DNA of 64,000 nucleotides, from contig OX291545.1 in the NCBI GenBank assembly GCA_946406115.1, positions 11,422,001-11,486,000 on the forward strand, read 5' to 3'. Positions 20,601-35,600 of the stretch are shown here, piece after piece (positions within the stretch are counted from its first letter, which is position 1; each line of letters starts with the position of its first letter). A program made the position numbers and the translations under genes. The notes below the pieces were generated by a model, which saw only the letters and a list, made by a program, of their open reading frames with translations, did no database searches and had not been told where the DNA came from. Source of the stretch: Apoda limacodes (Eukaryota > Arthropoda > Insecta > Lepidoptera > Limacodidae).

Positions 20601-23600
20601 GTATTTTAAGATAAACTGAGGATTCTGTGAATTTAAGCATCTAGGGACTGACAGGTATAGATAGAGACTGATGAGAACTATTGCTATTGTAACATGAATC
20701 TAGTTAACTAGATATAGAACACAATTGATGCTTTCTTAGTATTATCAGTAATTTATGGCCAGATAGTATAAAGTAAGTTAATGAGCCCTATAGGACGTTA
20801 TTTGCGTCATTTAAGAACGTATATAAGAGAGGTAGGGCACAGCAAGTACTCGCTTGAATATGCCGCCTGAACATTTAAAGCGGGGCGTAGCGAGTACTTG
20901 CTCAAATGAACAGTTCAGGCTGTGGAGTACCTCCGCCTTACAGAAAACCGCGGCCATAATAACGCTAACATTGAGTAGTGTTGTGTTCCTGCCGATGAGT
21001 AAGGTTGCCTCTGCCTCTTTGAGGATTCGCTGCGCGGACAGCGGAGGACCGGCGGTGCTCATTGCTGTCATTGCTCGGCGTAGACTCAGAGGCGGTCAGA
21101 GAGACCTGATGAAACGGCTGACGCAGGCCGCCCTCAGGTTACACGGGTTCCCTAAACCTACTTAATCTCGGCCTTGAGAGGCTGAACCACCAAACCGGTA
21201 TAAAGAAGTTTGAAGTAGTAGTAGTGCCGGAGAAGAAGACCAGGGTGGACCCGGCTACTACAACAGAGGGGGATCAGGGGTCCATCTGGGCCAACTAATT
21301 GGCGTCGTGTGTGGCATTATAAGTCGGCAGACTGGGATGGATTGCTAGAATATCATGTATTATACCCGTGGAGGCAGCTATGCTTTAGCTCAGAAGACAA
21401 TCCTCGCTGGTATGGAATGTTTATTCCTAACCTGCGAGTAGCTGCCGGCTTCGAAAAACGACAGTGATTTAATAGGTTTTTGCAGAAAAGTTATAATACT
21501 AAAGAAAATTGCAATTGCGTATGAGGTTTAGACCACGGCTCGTAATAATAAGGATCCGAATATTTCTGATTTAAGCCGCAAATTAAATGCTACCTCAAGG
21601 TTTAGTAAGGAAGCAACTGCCAGAGCTAAGTTCCAATTCATCGGCAAAATTGGTTGGCGACTTGCGAGCTATCCCTCTGGGAGTCGTGCTTTCTGGTCGT
21701 TTCCTAAAGCTGCCGAAGGGAAGATTTGCCAGTCGTCGTTACCACCACTGTGAAAGACCGATGGTGACTTGGCACATAGTGCAAAATACAAAGCCGATCT
21801 ATTAAACAATCTCTTTGCCTCGAACTCGAACATGAATGATGAAGGCGCTGTACCACCTACTATACCGAGGTGCAGTAAGACAATGCCGAAATCCATAATC
21901 CATCAATATAGGTTTCGCCGCGGTCGCTCGACTGGTGACCTTCTAGTGTATCTCACACACAGTCAGGGGGAGGCATTGACATATAGCCTTGACATAGCGA
22001 AGGAGTTAGATCGGGTCTGGCACCGGGGTCTTCTATCGTAGTTGCCATCTTACGGAGTGCCCTAGGGTTTGTGCAAATGGGTGGCTAGCTTTTTGTCCGG
22101 TAGACGCATACGAGCCGTAATTGACGATAGTTGCTCTGATAGCATGACATTAATGCTGGTGTCCCGCAAGGCTCTGTGCTGTCTCCTACGGTGTTTCTAC
22201 TGCATATCAATAACATGTTGGACATCAACAACATATATTGCTATGCAGATGACAGTACTGGAGACGCTTATTACACGGGTCGTGCAAGCATCCCTAGTTC
22301 CGTTGTGAAGGAAAAACGTGAAGAACTTGTCTCAATTCAAGATCACTCTGTCCAAGGTGACTGACTGGGGACGGGAAAACTTGGTCTGATTCAACCCTAC
22401 AAAGACACTACGCGTTCACCGTAAAGAAGACCCCATTTACTGTGGTCGCACAATACCAGAACACTCCTCTCTTCATCTGCAAGAGCATTGGGATCCTTTG
22501 TCCAGCGATGTTCAGTTCCGAGATCATTTGCAAGACAAGGTAAAGCTGTTTACAAGGAGTTTACTAGTGGCTAGAAACTCACCCTCATCATAAGTGGTGG
22601 ACAACCTCTTTTCGCCAACCACCTAAGTACTGTGTGATAGGTGGTGAGCCCATCGCCGCAACATTACTTCTGATAGCAGTGTGTCTCGACTAAGTTGGCT
22701 TTGTATATGTCGTATATAGTACAATAAAATTAGATACATTTTTATGCTAAAAATACATTAGTTGGAAGAGTCTTGAATTTTGGTGTACGTGTTCATTAAG
22801 ACCTTCAGTTGAACATACTTAAATCTCCAACGATAGCTGTTGCGCTCGCGCCGCCATCTGAAAAAAGGTACCCGCTTTTAGTTTTTTGCTTATAATTTCG
22901 GCAATCATTGCTAATACGGAAAAAAAGGTGTATGAAAACGATAGCTTATTAAATATTCTACAAAAGTTAATACATATTATTATTGTATCTCTAGTATTTT
23001 AGCTGTAATCCAGCGTTAAAGAGGAAAATTATTTATTTTTTTGCTGCCGATATACCGTTTGTTTTATGTTTACTCCAAAATTTTCAAATATTTTCTTTAG
23101 ACTTATTCCGTGTAACGACTGCTAAGTATCCTATAACCAGAGCTGAAGTCAAAGTGCTCACAATACCTTCAGGAGTTCAGGGAAAAACGCTTGATAACAT
23201 ATTTATTGGTCAAGTTCCAAAAAGGTGTATAATAGGTTTTGTAAACAATGCTGCTTTTAATGGAAGTTTTAACAGAAACCCTTTTAACTTTGAAAACTAT
23301 GGAATCAATACATTTAGTTTGTATATAGATGGCCAACAAATACCATCAAAAGCTTTACAACCAATGTTTCACAACAATACATTTACCACAGCTTACCTGC
23401 ACACAGGTTTCTGCTATTTGCTTCGTGATATCAAACCCTTCGTTTGCTCATATTTTTCATCTTTTGTATCCGTATAATATTTGATCCTCACTTCTGAGTG
23501 TTTCCAATGTTCATTTACTGGTACTTTTTTCAATTTTATGAGGTCATACACCTCAATTTTTAACAAATGTGTAGCATGAGCCCCATCATCATTATTAGTA

Positions 23601-26600
23601 GACAAGTATGTGACACCAGGGATACCATCTTTTGAAGTTTTCGCCACTGTAGAGCTGAGTTTCTTTTTCTTCTGATTGGTCCCCTCAAAGAATGAGTCGA
23701 TACTATTTCGACGAGACCGTTTGAGCTTTGTTGTTTCTAAGGCCTTCTCAGTTGATTGCTCATCATCCGATGTACTTTACACACGTTCAGTAGTAATGCT
23801 TGAACGTGTTTTCTTCCATTACGTTAAATGTTGAATTTTGTAATAAAATAAGCCTATGCTTTAAAAACATATTTGTATAATAATTTGAATCAAAACTTTG
23901 CCTAAAGTGAAAACCTAAACAAAATTGGTTTAAGTAATAGACATTCAAACAAACAGATAGTTTTGGGGGTCTGTAATATATAATAAATATAGATATAGAA
24001 TTATAAAGCAAAAAACACATACCTCCATAGCTTTTTTTGAAGTAAATAGAACCAGCCTCAGTATCACACAGGATGAATTAAATCACTTGATGATAAATTG
24101 TAACTCGAATACTATGGACTAGTGTTTATGGATCCTATATATATAAGATTTGTCTTATTTTCTAAGTACAAATATAATTAAAAAAGGTATTACATTAAAG
24201 TACAGGAATGTCACCACCAACATCATTATTGCACTCACGTCATTGTAATGGCATCCCCCTTAAATATTTATATTATTCTGTTTTTTAGTATTTGTTGTTA
24301 TAGCGGCAACAGAAATACATCTTCTGTGAAAATTTCAACTGTCTAACTATCACGGTTCATGAGATACAGCCTTGTGACAGACGGACGGACAGCGGAGTCT
24401 TAGGGTTAGGGTTCCGCGAATTACCCTTTGGGTACGGAACCCTAAAACCTTTGGGTACCTTTTTTCCAAGATGGTGGCGCGAGCGCAACAGGTATGTTTA
24501 GTGTATTACTTAAGTATGTTTATTAATGGGAAGTTGTAATAAACATGTGCACAAAAATTTAAAACTCTACCAATAAATGTCTTTTCATTTTCTAATTTAA
24601 TTGGACTAATAAGTCATGTATACCAGCTTTGTAAAATTAAAGGAACAGAATAATATACCCTTTACCAATTTTATTCTAAACACATTTGTTTGGTAATCAA
24701 TATACATAATATTTTTAAATCATCTATACATATTTTTTTTCATAAACATTTTTTATAGCAAAGCCACAGTCAAAATATTTGACTTCAAGCCAGGACTTGA
24801 ACTTGCAACAAGATTCAATCTTAGAGCTTTTATAAAATGTATGTAGGTAGCCATCAATATAAACAAACTTACCTTAGAATGTAGTTTTAATCATACAGAC
24901 ACGCACACACTCATTAATGGCATTACTCCCTTTCTAACTTAGCCTACGTTGTATTGTTGTCCTTCTTGTCACTGGTTTGGAATCACCTTTCTATCATATT
25001 TCGATGTTAACACGTTTCGGTGCGGCAATAGTATATGGAACGGACATATCATGCTAGGGGCCAAAGGGCTACCTAGAATTCGTAAATTTTTTTGGTTTAT
25101 TGTATTTTTTAAATTTGCAGCTTGATCTCTATAATTTAATTGGTGGAAGTTGGCCACCAGCACCTCGAGGATTGGACCACCCTGAGTATGGGTCACTGCC
25201 TTGTAATCACAGACGCACTATGCAACGATCATTGCAGAATGAGCGAGTTAAATCTGTGAACCTAATATCTCACATCGCTCCAGAAAAACGAAGAAATAAA
25301 TCTAATATCTCTGCGTCGACTTCTGCAACAAAAACCGAAAGTTCTCGCCAGGACAAAATGGTTCATGAACCTAAAAAAGTTGAAACCGGCATATTGATTG
25401 GTTAGTGATTCACGCAAATCATTTTTCTACTAACCACAACCTTTAATAAATGTTTAAATTGTTATAACTTGAGTCCTAAAAATATTGACTGTAAATATTT
25501 AACGAAATCAAACATGTTTTGTACTGACCTAGTTAATATTTTTGTAACTGTCAAAGTTCCTTGTACTATTTTGAGATTTTATGGTGGTGCATAGTTTATA
25601 TACTACCATGATTTTTTTGTACCTTAGTTAATAGTCTTATTCATAACATCAAAATTGTTCAAAGTATTTGAGATTGATGTTATATATCAACAAAGTTTTA
25701 AACATAACAGTGAAATAAAAGTAGATTTTTTTTATAGTTACATATACAGATACAGTCAACACAGAGTGGCCAGAACAAACTTAGCCCTGGCTTAAGTTCA
25801 AATCTTTTGACTGTATTTTTGCTTTGAAAATAAAAATATTTGTTTAAATATTCACGATTTAGCCAAATATTTAATAGTATTTTACTTTAACAGTAATTGT
25901 TTCTAAGAGAATTTTGCACACCATATAAAATGGTTGAATATGTATGGACCAAAAATTATCATTAATGTTACCCATATTCTATGCAAATAAAGACTTATTC
26001 TATTCTATACATTGTGTATTAAGGGTGGTAAAGAGAAAATTACTAATGAGAGGCAATTTGAAGTCTAAGGCTGAAAGCTTTAATAACTCAAGTTTTTGAT
26101 TTCCGTCCAGCCCGTGTTACACACAATGTTTTCTTTAGATTTGCGAGTAAATAAATGAAAACATAAGGTGGCAGGCATAGTAATAATTATATCTCTAGAG
26201 AATTTATGAATCAAAAAGTTTTGGCTGAAGTTAAAATATACTAATTCATATCTAATTACATATTTAGAACGACTGTACACCTTTTTTTACATTCTATGAA
26301 CGCGCGCTTTGCTTAGAGAAAAGTAAAATTTACAAAGAAAAAGCCCGTTGGAGTTAATAAGGTCTTAGCACCCGCTTAATCTACACATAATGAAACTGTT
26401 TACAAGAAAGTGTGATGTAAATATTTCTTCGTGTCTTAAATGAGGATTATTTCTAAGTATATTATATCTTTCTTAATTCTATCAAAAATTGCGTGTTTAT
26501 AAGATTTATGTACTAGAAGCGCATGAGTTTGCTAGAATTTGTATACTAACAGTATTGTCGAAGTAGTGAGAACCCGCCTCACCCGGTATTCCATTCTAAG

Positions 26601-29600
26601 TATTTTATTATATCTAATTTTATAAAGAGGTAAATTGGTTTGTATGTGCTCCCGTTTGATTAATCTCTGCCATTACTAAAACGATTCTAATAACAATATT
26701 TTTATTATACTTCATTTCATGCATAGCATGGTGCGTGAGAACCTATAGTTTTTACTAAATTGCAGACCCTAGTGGTCACTACAATGTAGTTATAAAGATA
26801 TAAACTATATCTTCATTATAATATTGTACAATTTATGTTCTATTTTCAGAAACAAAATGTTACGCACTATGCTATGTAAAATGGAATACAATGAAAGCTG
26901 CACTGCCCTCAAGTAGCAAAGGCTACAATTTATTTTAATTAAAATGAAAAGTTAAATATTCAGTTCGAATTTATATTTGTAAATCAAGTCGAAAGAAAAA
27001 AGGAACTATTCTTTTACGTTGCAACAAAGCAACGAGATGGTCTGATTTTTTGCGCATTTTTATTAATCGCAACCGAAAGTTTACACGAGAATATTTTTTC
27101 TGACGGGCACTGTTTCTGACGCATGGTGCGTTTAAATAACTTGATACCTATACTGAATACCTACAGTGGCGTAGCTATCGGAGGGCTAGGAGGGGGCCCT
27201 CGGTTCCTGACCAGCAAACCTCAACCTCAAATTGAACTTTCATAAAACAGGTTGCAACACAGCTTCAATAATTGCAACTCTGTTGAAAGAAATCAGAAAC
27301 TTGTAGTTAATTCTCCTAAGCTCTTTCCGTCGTTTCTGCAATGTTGCCCACTTGGCGGTTTTGCCATCTGATTTAGTGGTTAATTATAAAAGAAAACGGG
27401 AGAAATACGTATTCATAAGATGGTTACGCAATCTGTGTAGACTTTACTGATTTATTAAATATAATTATGCCTTATTTCTTACATTACAAATATAAAAAAA
27501 ATCTAAAATTCGTTGATTTGGCATTATAACACATTAAAAGTTTGCTTATCTGTCGGTCAAGGCCGTTTTACTTAAGAACGCGTGGAGGTATCAATTTGAA
27601 ATTAATCCTTCTAATATTATAAACTCGAAAGTTTGTAAGTATGGATGTTTGTTGCTCAATAACGCTTCATCCACTGGACGGATCCGGGTGAAACTTGGCT
27701 TGAAACTTTTTATCCCGAAATTCCCGCGGGAATAACTATAACTTAAACTAACTATAGCTATTACAGCTTGATATAGCAAGCTTCATTAGTGTAATTAAGG
27801 ATTAAATCACAGTATTAATATTGTAATTAAATAAAGGAGTCCCACGCTGATAACCAAATTTAGGGCGGGCTAATTGAAGAGTAAATCACAGTATTGATAT
27901 TTGATTAAATAAAGGAAGAGGCGGAGCCGCTGGCAAAGTCTAGTATTAAATACTAAAGACTTCGGACAATTAAAGTTATAGAAAAATCATGCTTTTAAGT
28001 TAATGCAATTCGGTCATTTTTGTCGCATATTGTGACACGAAAAAATCAAAACCTATATGGTACTTCCCGTAGACCTAGAATCATGAAATTTGCTAAGAAG
28101 CAAGGTGTTACATCACAAATATAGAAAAAATCCAAAACTTAATAATTAAGTCATAAACCTGAGAGACTTGATCTCATGATGAAAGAACTATTATATGTAA
28201 ATAAATTAATTTGTAGGGAACCTCAGTGCGCATGCCAGACTCGCACTTGGCCGGTTTTTTTGTATCTTTTTGTTCTTTGCTACCGCACTGTAAACATCAA
28301 TTACTTAGACAAGCTGACATTTAAATTAACATCCGTTTAAAATTTGCAGTAATATATAACTTACATGGAGACTGCGAATTCGAGAATTTAACAACGTATG
28401 AAAACGCGAAATCGAGCCGTCCACGCACCGTCACCTAAAGCACTAATTTTACAATAAAAATAATCAATAACGTAAATTAACAATTCATTTAGCACTAATT
28501 TAGCACAATAAAAAGTTGATGATGAAGGTGTAAAGCTACTTTAGCTTTACATCTTTTAAGTGTATATAATTGTATACCAAAATGTTTATTTAATAAAACC
28601 TATCTAGATAGAACCCCATTTTTTTTTGCTACAGAGCCTTTGGTTACCTATAGGAACGGAATACTTTTAAACTAATCGTGAGTTCCAACAGTAATAGGTT
28701 TTTACAGATAACATCTAGTCATCTATAAGATCCAGAATACACAAATATGAACTTACTATATAAGTATTAAGATACAAACTACTTACCATATCCACTTTTT
28801 ATTTTATAAAACCTTTACTAACTATTTGCACTGTTTGGTTAATTCACTAATTTATTAATTATTTTCAACAAAAAGAAAGAGCGAAGTTGACTCGGCTAGA
28901 GCACTTGATTGCAAACTGTGTTCATAAGTTCTCTAATAATAACTTTCCTAGTTCCTAATTTTAGCCATTTGTTATTGTGTTGTTCAGGGGGCGGACTGAA
29001 CGCTACGATCGAATATTTTGTTGTTAAAAAATGTCAAATACTTATTTTCAAGAGTTGTCTTACGATGATATACCTTTGTGTGTACTTGAATGTAGGTCAA
29101 TTTTAATATTTTCGAAGCTTTGTTATACTATAAGATGTGAAAGGTTATTGAACCTAAGCATGTTGTGAAATTGGTAATCAAACATTGCGTTGGGTGAATT
29201 TATGTGTTGCTGTTTGGCTACAGATGTTGGTACCAATAATGCTCCGGAAGTCTATGACTCTCCAGCTCTTGGATCTCCACGGGTGGCGCAGCCAACTCCC
29301 AAAGAAGAGCATCTTAACTTAATGGAAGAAATTGGAGTTGGATCTTTGGTAGAAGTCGCCACAGATGTTGACCAACATTATTATGGTGTCGTAAGATGGA
29401 TTGGTATTATTGATGGTTAGTACAAAAAATATCCATACATTAGTATTATTAATTTTTTCTATAATTAAGGAGTTGCTGTTTTCACATCACCCATAATCCT
29501 ACACTGATAACTGAATTTAGGCGGGTGAATTTAGGGTTATGGAGAGCCTGTGCTAATTATTTTTTTTAAATTACCTAATTTAAAGAAATTTGAGAAACTT

Positions 29601-32600
29601 GTCAATTTGTTATATTTTATTTTATGATATGTTTTAAAGCTCCCACCTTTTACACCCTACTAGCTTTTCGCACTAATATCTTTCTGCGGTTTGAATGTCC
29701 TTCATTGTACCGTGATAACACTTCTACTTTCCTTCAAAAGTGATCATCAATTATTGTAGGTCCATAAATGTACTTTTCTGTGTTTAAAATTGTCAGTATA
29801 TTGTATATAACAAACAACAAAAAACCATGTACCAGCTTTATGATTTAATGAAGTTTTTTAATAGAAAATATAATACGTACACAATATCTATTTGTCTCAA
29901 TTACAGCTAAATGTATTTGGTTGATTACTTTTTAGGTAAGAAATATTTTTAACCGACTTCAAAAAAGGCGAAGGTTCTCAATTCGACTGTATATATTTTT
30001 TTTTATGGATGTTCAGCCATAACTTTTTGTTTATGAACCGATTAACGTGATTTTTTTTTATTCGACAGGATATACTTGCGAGTTGTTCCCATATTAATGT
30101 TGTGAATTTAAAACATAAAGTTTTGGTCAAAAAAAAGAATTGGTGGTAATTTGAAACTGGTGAAACGCCTTTTATGTTGATGAAAGTATACAATTTTGAT
30201 ACGAGTATAGATGTTTCTAGGGATAGCAAAAAGCAATTCGTCACTCAAAAGTAAAAAATAAAAACTTTTTTACAAAAAAAAAAAAACAACCGGCTTCAAA
30301 AAAATGCACTAAAAAGGTTAAAATAATTACTTATTTCCAAAATTCTGATCTGTATTACAGTCTCAAGTTGGTGTCTATGTAACTAACAGACTTCGCTTGT
30401 TGGTGCCTTAATATTAATTGGCTACATTTTAATAATAAATAAATACATTAATTTATAGTTTAAAACGAATACATCCATCATACATACCTACCAAAATTAT
30501 AAATGCGAAAGTGAGTTTTTTTGTTTGTTTTTGTTTCTTCACGTCGCAACGGAGCATCCAATTGAGATGAAATTTTGCATTTATTCCAGAAAAGTTCCCG
30601 AAGGAATAACTATAACCAAATCCCACGTTGATGCACTATAGCTACTGCAATAGCCTGCTATAGTAGACTTCCTTACTAAGGCACCCAATATAAGGCCTAT
30701 GTAATTTCAAATGCATTTAATTAACTAATTATTTAGCCCTTTCAAAGTAAATCGCATTGTTAATATTTTTATGATAGAACTGCAGGTTCTCATAGGAAAA
30801 AAATATTTTTTACTGGTAATTTTGTATTTCTAAATGAATTCAAAAATGTTGAGACAGATGCGGGAAATATGGCCTGAGATTTGCAATAAAGCCTATGTTT
30901 TAATAAATAACTGAATAACTTAATTAAACTTCATTTGATCCAGTGATAGCTCTTGCAATTATGTTTAGTTATTCAAAGTTGAAGTGCCCGGCGCAGACAA
31001 AGTTACATACAAATATGTTTTGGCAAAGAAATAAATAATCTTCTAAAATATGTAAAAATAACATGCTGCACCTAGGCTCTATTAGCCGCAGCGTATGAAA
31101 TCATTAAATTACTTAAAAACCATAATATTAAAAATTTACTTTCTCGTTTCTTAAACTTAAGAACATTTTATAATTGTTTCCCATATTGTTATTTTTTTTG
31201 CACTTTCCTCATATTCAAATTTATGGGGTAGGCCTTTATAGCCGACAGGCCTTATTATCCGCAAGTTCCTTATATTTAGTGGTTTGTCGTTGACAATTGA
31301 AAATTCAGACGGTATTTTTTTAAGTCCAAACATTTGTTAATTGGAATATGTAGCAAAATCGTAGCTTTGTAGAAGCACATTAATGTACTATGTATTTGAC
31401 ATTCTCCAAACTTTGGGCCTGCCAGATCATTACTTATTTACTAAAATATGTTTTCCACAAAGTTTTGGCCTTATGCTAAACACAGTACTCGGACTAGCTG
31501 GATCAAACTAGCGGCTGTCTGTCCACTAAAGCCTAATAATGAAAGTATTAACAAATTCTCTCGCAACACCTAAAAAAAATTGTTCGTTAGATGTAACCGA
31601 ACTTTCGTCTACATATAATTTAAAAAAAGTAACCTAACCAAAATCAGTTTCGTTAATTTTCTAACTGAATAATTGATGTTGTATATTACTTTACATCAAG
31701 TTAACTTATATCTTGCTCAAAAAAATGTTGAAGTATTATGTTGATACAGATCTGCTGTTCGAATAAACCTTACTGTATCTTCGTTTACATTAGTCTAATT
31801 ATCTGTTATACCTAATCCAATTGACTTAGTAATGTTTTACACTTTTCCTTACACTTTGACTTTCTCCTTACATATAACCTGACCCATGGCTGCAAGTAAC
31901 TAAACCTATAGGTTTTACGGCATGACTACTTTGTTAATAGCAAAACTTTTTAACTACAAGTAACCAAACAAATAGGTCATATGGCTTTACATACTTTGTT
32001 TATGCACAGCAAAACTTTTTAGTTATTTATAGCCAAAGTAGTTGTTAGTAGGGCGGATAAAGCTAATCTGGATCCAGTGGGTCTTATCGTCCCCTTTTAT
32101 CCCAATGTACGCCACATTTCATGAGTTAGCCAAAAAATTCTAAGTCATGACTGAGGCACACAATTCTTGGAGAAAAAGGTGAAGATAAGACAAAAGCAAT
32201 TGGGTGTATGGAAGCATAGTATTACTATGTACTGGACATCGTTTGGTTATATATGATACTTTGGTTGTTTAGATAAAGCTAATGTTTTATTTAATAGTAG
32301 TTGATTTTGTCCACAAATTAATAGGTTGTATGTGACAAAAAATGTCTAAGAACTATAAATCATTGTTAAAAGGTTGATATTGTTATGGCTTATCAAAGTA
32401 TTTGCTAGGAGCTTGCAGGGCCGTAGCTAAGGGGGGACATTGTGGGGCAATGCCTTACCTTGAAATTCTTATGCCCTACCTTAAAAGAACCATAAACTAA
32501 GGTATAATTTATATAAATTGTTTTTCCGTACTATAAATTAATACCATTTTGCTCTTGTTTTCCCGCGATCCCACCCAATCACCTTCTGCCTTAATTACTC

Positions 32601-35600
32601 ACGCTCACAAGCAGGTAAAATAATGAAAGATAGAAAAATTACTTGCGTCGTACCCGTGCATGAAACCACCGCTGCCCTTCCTTAGATTCAACTCTAGCTA
32701 CAGCCCTGGGAGCTTGGCCTTGGTTTTTGTTGCATATTATTAACGATTACGATTAAAATTAGATCAACAGTTTATTTCCCTGTGACCACTTAGGTTTGTT
32801 AACTTTTGTAAGGTTAAACAAAAATAAACATTTGATTACACTTAGCCCAATTCAAAATAACATTAACTGTTTTGTTTTTTATAGATAAACCGAATAGTAG
32901 AAAGAACATAACTTTAATAATGTCTAATCAAATTCTGGTTATTACTGAAATAGCCGAAAGAGTTTGGTTAAATATTTTATTCAGTGGATCTTTCTGATAC
33001 TGGGTAAAGAGGTGACTATGTTCCAGCACATACCTACATCTCGGTAATTAAAAAAAAATCATACCGCTCCTCTTCAGTCATAATCTCTATAATTCTACGT
33101 TGTGATCTCTTGGTTGATTTTTTGATTTTACTGTAAAATTTAAAATTCATTGTTACCATCTAGATTTTCTCTAAATCTAATCGAACAATGTCTCCTTAAC
33201 CGCTGAATGTATATTAGTTAGCTACATTTAGCCTTTGGCTCCGCCCGCGCTAGATTTGGTTATCGGCGTGGGATTTTTATAGAAAGTGTTTGACAATATT
33301 AAAAAAAGTGATCCGCAGTAAGCTATAGTTTGACCACGTTAAATTTTTTTTATAGTTTTTTTCTGTGGGAAATTTTGAATATTCCGAGATAAAAAGCCTG
33401 TCCTACAATAAGCAAGTTTTTTTTTCAAATATATATGTATATAAGTTTGGATGTACAAAGTCATTCTATTTTTTTAACCGACTTCATTCATTTTGACAAT
33501 TCCGAAGTGTACAAACCTATTTACCTACATAACAAGATTTTAAATTTTGGTAATCCTATGGATGGTGTAGTGAAGTAGGCGGTATGGTATGGGTGTTACA
33601 GATACGGCGACGGCTGGTGTCGAGCTAGAACAGAGCGTATGCGGTCTAGGCGATGGCAGCCACGGCGGGTCGCGTCTTTTCTCATGCGCGCCTGGTCGCG
33701 CGCTGTTCGTGCCGCTGCCGTTGTGTCGCCGCGACGCGCGTTTCCGAGACACGCCGCCGCCTGACCGCGCTGACCTCCATGAGGAAGAGCACTTTGAACA
33801 GGTGACTCCCGTATATACTTCGCCCGAATACTTATATGCCGTTTTGTCTTACTAATTATCTGTTCAATTCAACCTTTATACTAAAAAGAACGTTTATTTC
33901 GTTGGTGCCAACGTTTCTACGTGGATTACACTTTGCCATGGTCAAGGCATCACCACAAAACAGATATATCAAAACGCTCACTCCACACTGAGAGCTTTAA
34001 AACCTTCCTCACGCACATGCGTCTCGTCCCATAGATCCGAGTTCAAGGAATTTTAAAGGCATTCTGAATTTTCTTGGGCTCAGACGCCCGTACGTATGCG
34101 CGCTGAGGAAAGGTTTAAAGCGCTAAATGTAGAGTGAGCGTTCTTATTTATTTATTTTCTGGCAAGACTGACTGAAGTGCGCGGCGCGGCGTCTACTTCT
34201 GGCCGCACTCGGAATCCTGTACTACCGACACATTGTCTAAATAGTCCATTCATACTTACTGACCATCAAGCGGTTCAAACCTATGAAGTACTAGATTTCA
34301 CGCCTAAAAACATATCCATCTTCCTAGTTGACATTTTTCTTGCATTTCTTGATTTCAATAGCCTCTGCGTACAAATCGTGTCTAATAATTTCGCTCAGTG
34401 AAGAAGATTTTCGGTTTATGAATTTAAATCCAGTTTATAATAGATGTCTCTGCATTTATTAAGTTAGTTAGTAATAAATGTATGTTGTTGAAAGCCGGAT
34501 TGTCCAGTGGTGTGCGGTGTGGTGCCGCCACTGCGAGCGCCCGGCGAGCTCGTGGGCAAGAACCGCGGGATACAGGGACACCACAACTCCTGCTACCTTG
34601 ACGCAACGCTCTTCGCCATGTTCACCTTCACTAGCGTTTTTGATGCACTGCTCTACCGACCGCCAGAACCCGAGGTCATTCACTTTTTCGAAAGAATTTT
34701 AAATCTTCTCTGTGATACACGTTTTTGAGGTAGGTATGTGCAAAATTTTATATTGGGGTAAAACGTTTTCACATACCTACAAACGTTAACGTTTTATTCG
34801 TTTTTTTGTGATCTATTTAATACAAAAGATACAGTGGAATTGAAATTGAGCGTCGAGAGTTACCCCGCTGGTTTTATAATCTTTTAAATATTTTTTTTTT
34901 ACATTACATGTCTATTTAACTCACTAAATAAATTTGTTTTTTCCAAATGAAGGTTTAAAAAAGTAAGCCCTTTTTTGTATCGAATAGTTTTTAATGTTTT
35001 AACACGATGTAGGAAATTGCCTTACTTAAAAACTTACCTGCTCCTCTTTTTAGAGTCAGTTAAAAAGAAACAAAATAGTGTTATTAAACATCAGCAAGAT
35101 AAGTGTAACCAGTGACGTGTACAGGACAGGACGCAATACAGCGAGGTGCAGCGTGTGCTGCGAGAGGAGATAGTGAACCCGCTGCGTCGTCACGGGTACG
35201 TGCGCGCCGACCGCGTGATGAAGCTGCGTACGCTACTTGAACGGCTCTGCGACCTGCCCGGACTCACCTCCGAGGAGAAGGTACGTCGTATCGTTGCCAG
35301 GGATAACTCATAGTAGGCAATGTTTGAAAAAAAAAATCTAGATTATAAATAAACCTTATCAACACCTACACAATACCAGTCATTTTCTTTATTATATGTA
35401 TTATGTGAATGTGTTCATAAGATTTATATAGGTAAGTACGGTAAAAGGTTACATTCCAGTTTCGAGTAATTGGGAGGTGGAAAGCTGTTTTTTACGTCTT
35501 TGCGAAGCTATAAATCTCTACGCGTTGCACGTTAAATGACTTAAGAAAAGTAAAAATATTTTGAATATTATTTTCGTTATATAATTTTTGTACAATAAAA

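Noticed and set aside
28909..29106. Plus-strand frame before the CYLD CAP-Gly exon
   Set aside because: It is hydrophobic by AT content, with no splice phase or homology linking it to CYLD.
34157..34220. GC-rich patch that could be an additional CYLD exon
   Set aside because: No combination of its AG and GT sites keeps the frame with both neighbours, and using 34495 as the next exon start makes it unnecessary.
34675..34731. Extension of the CYLD Cys-box exon to the strong GTAGGT donor at 34732
   Set aside because: This would include a TGA in frame; ending at GAG|GTCATT gives the family sequence across the junction.
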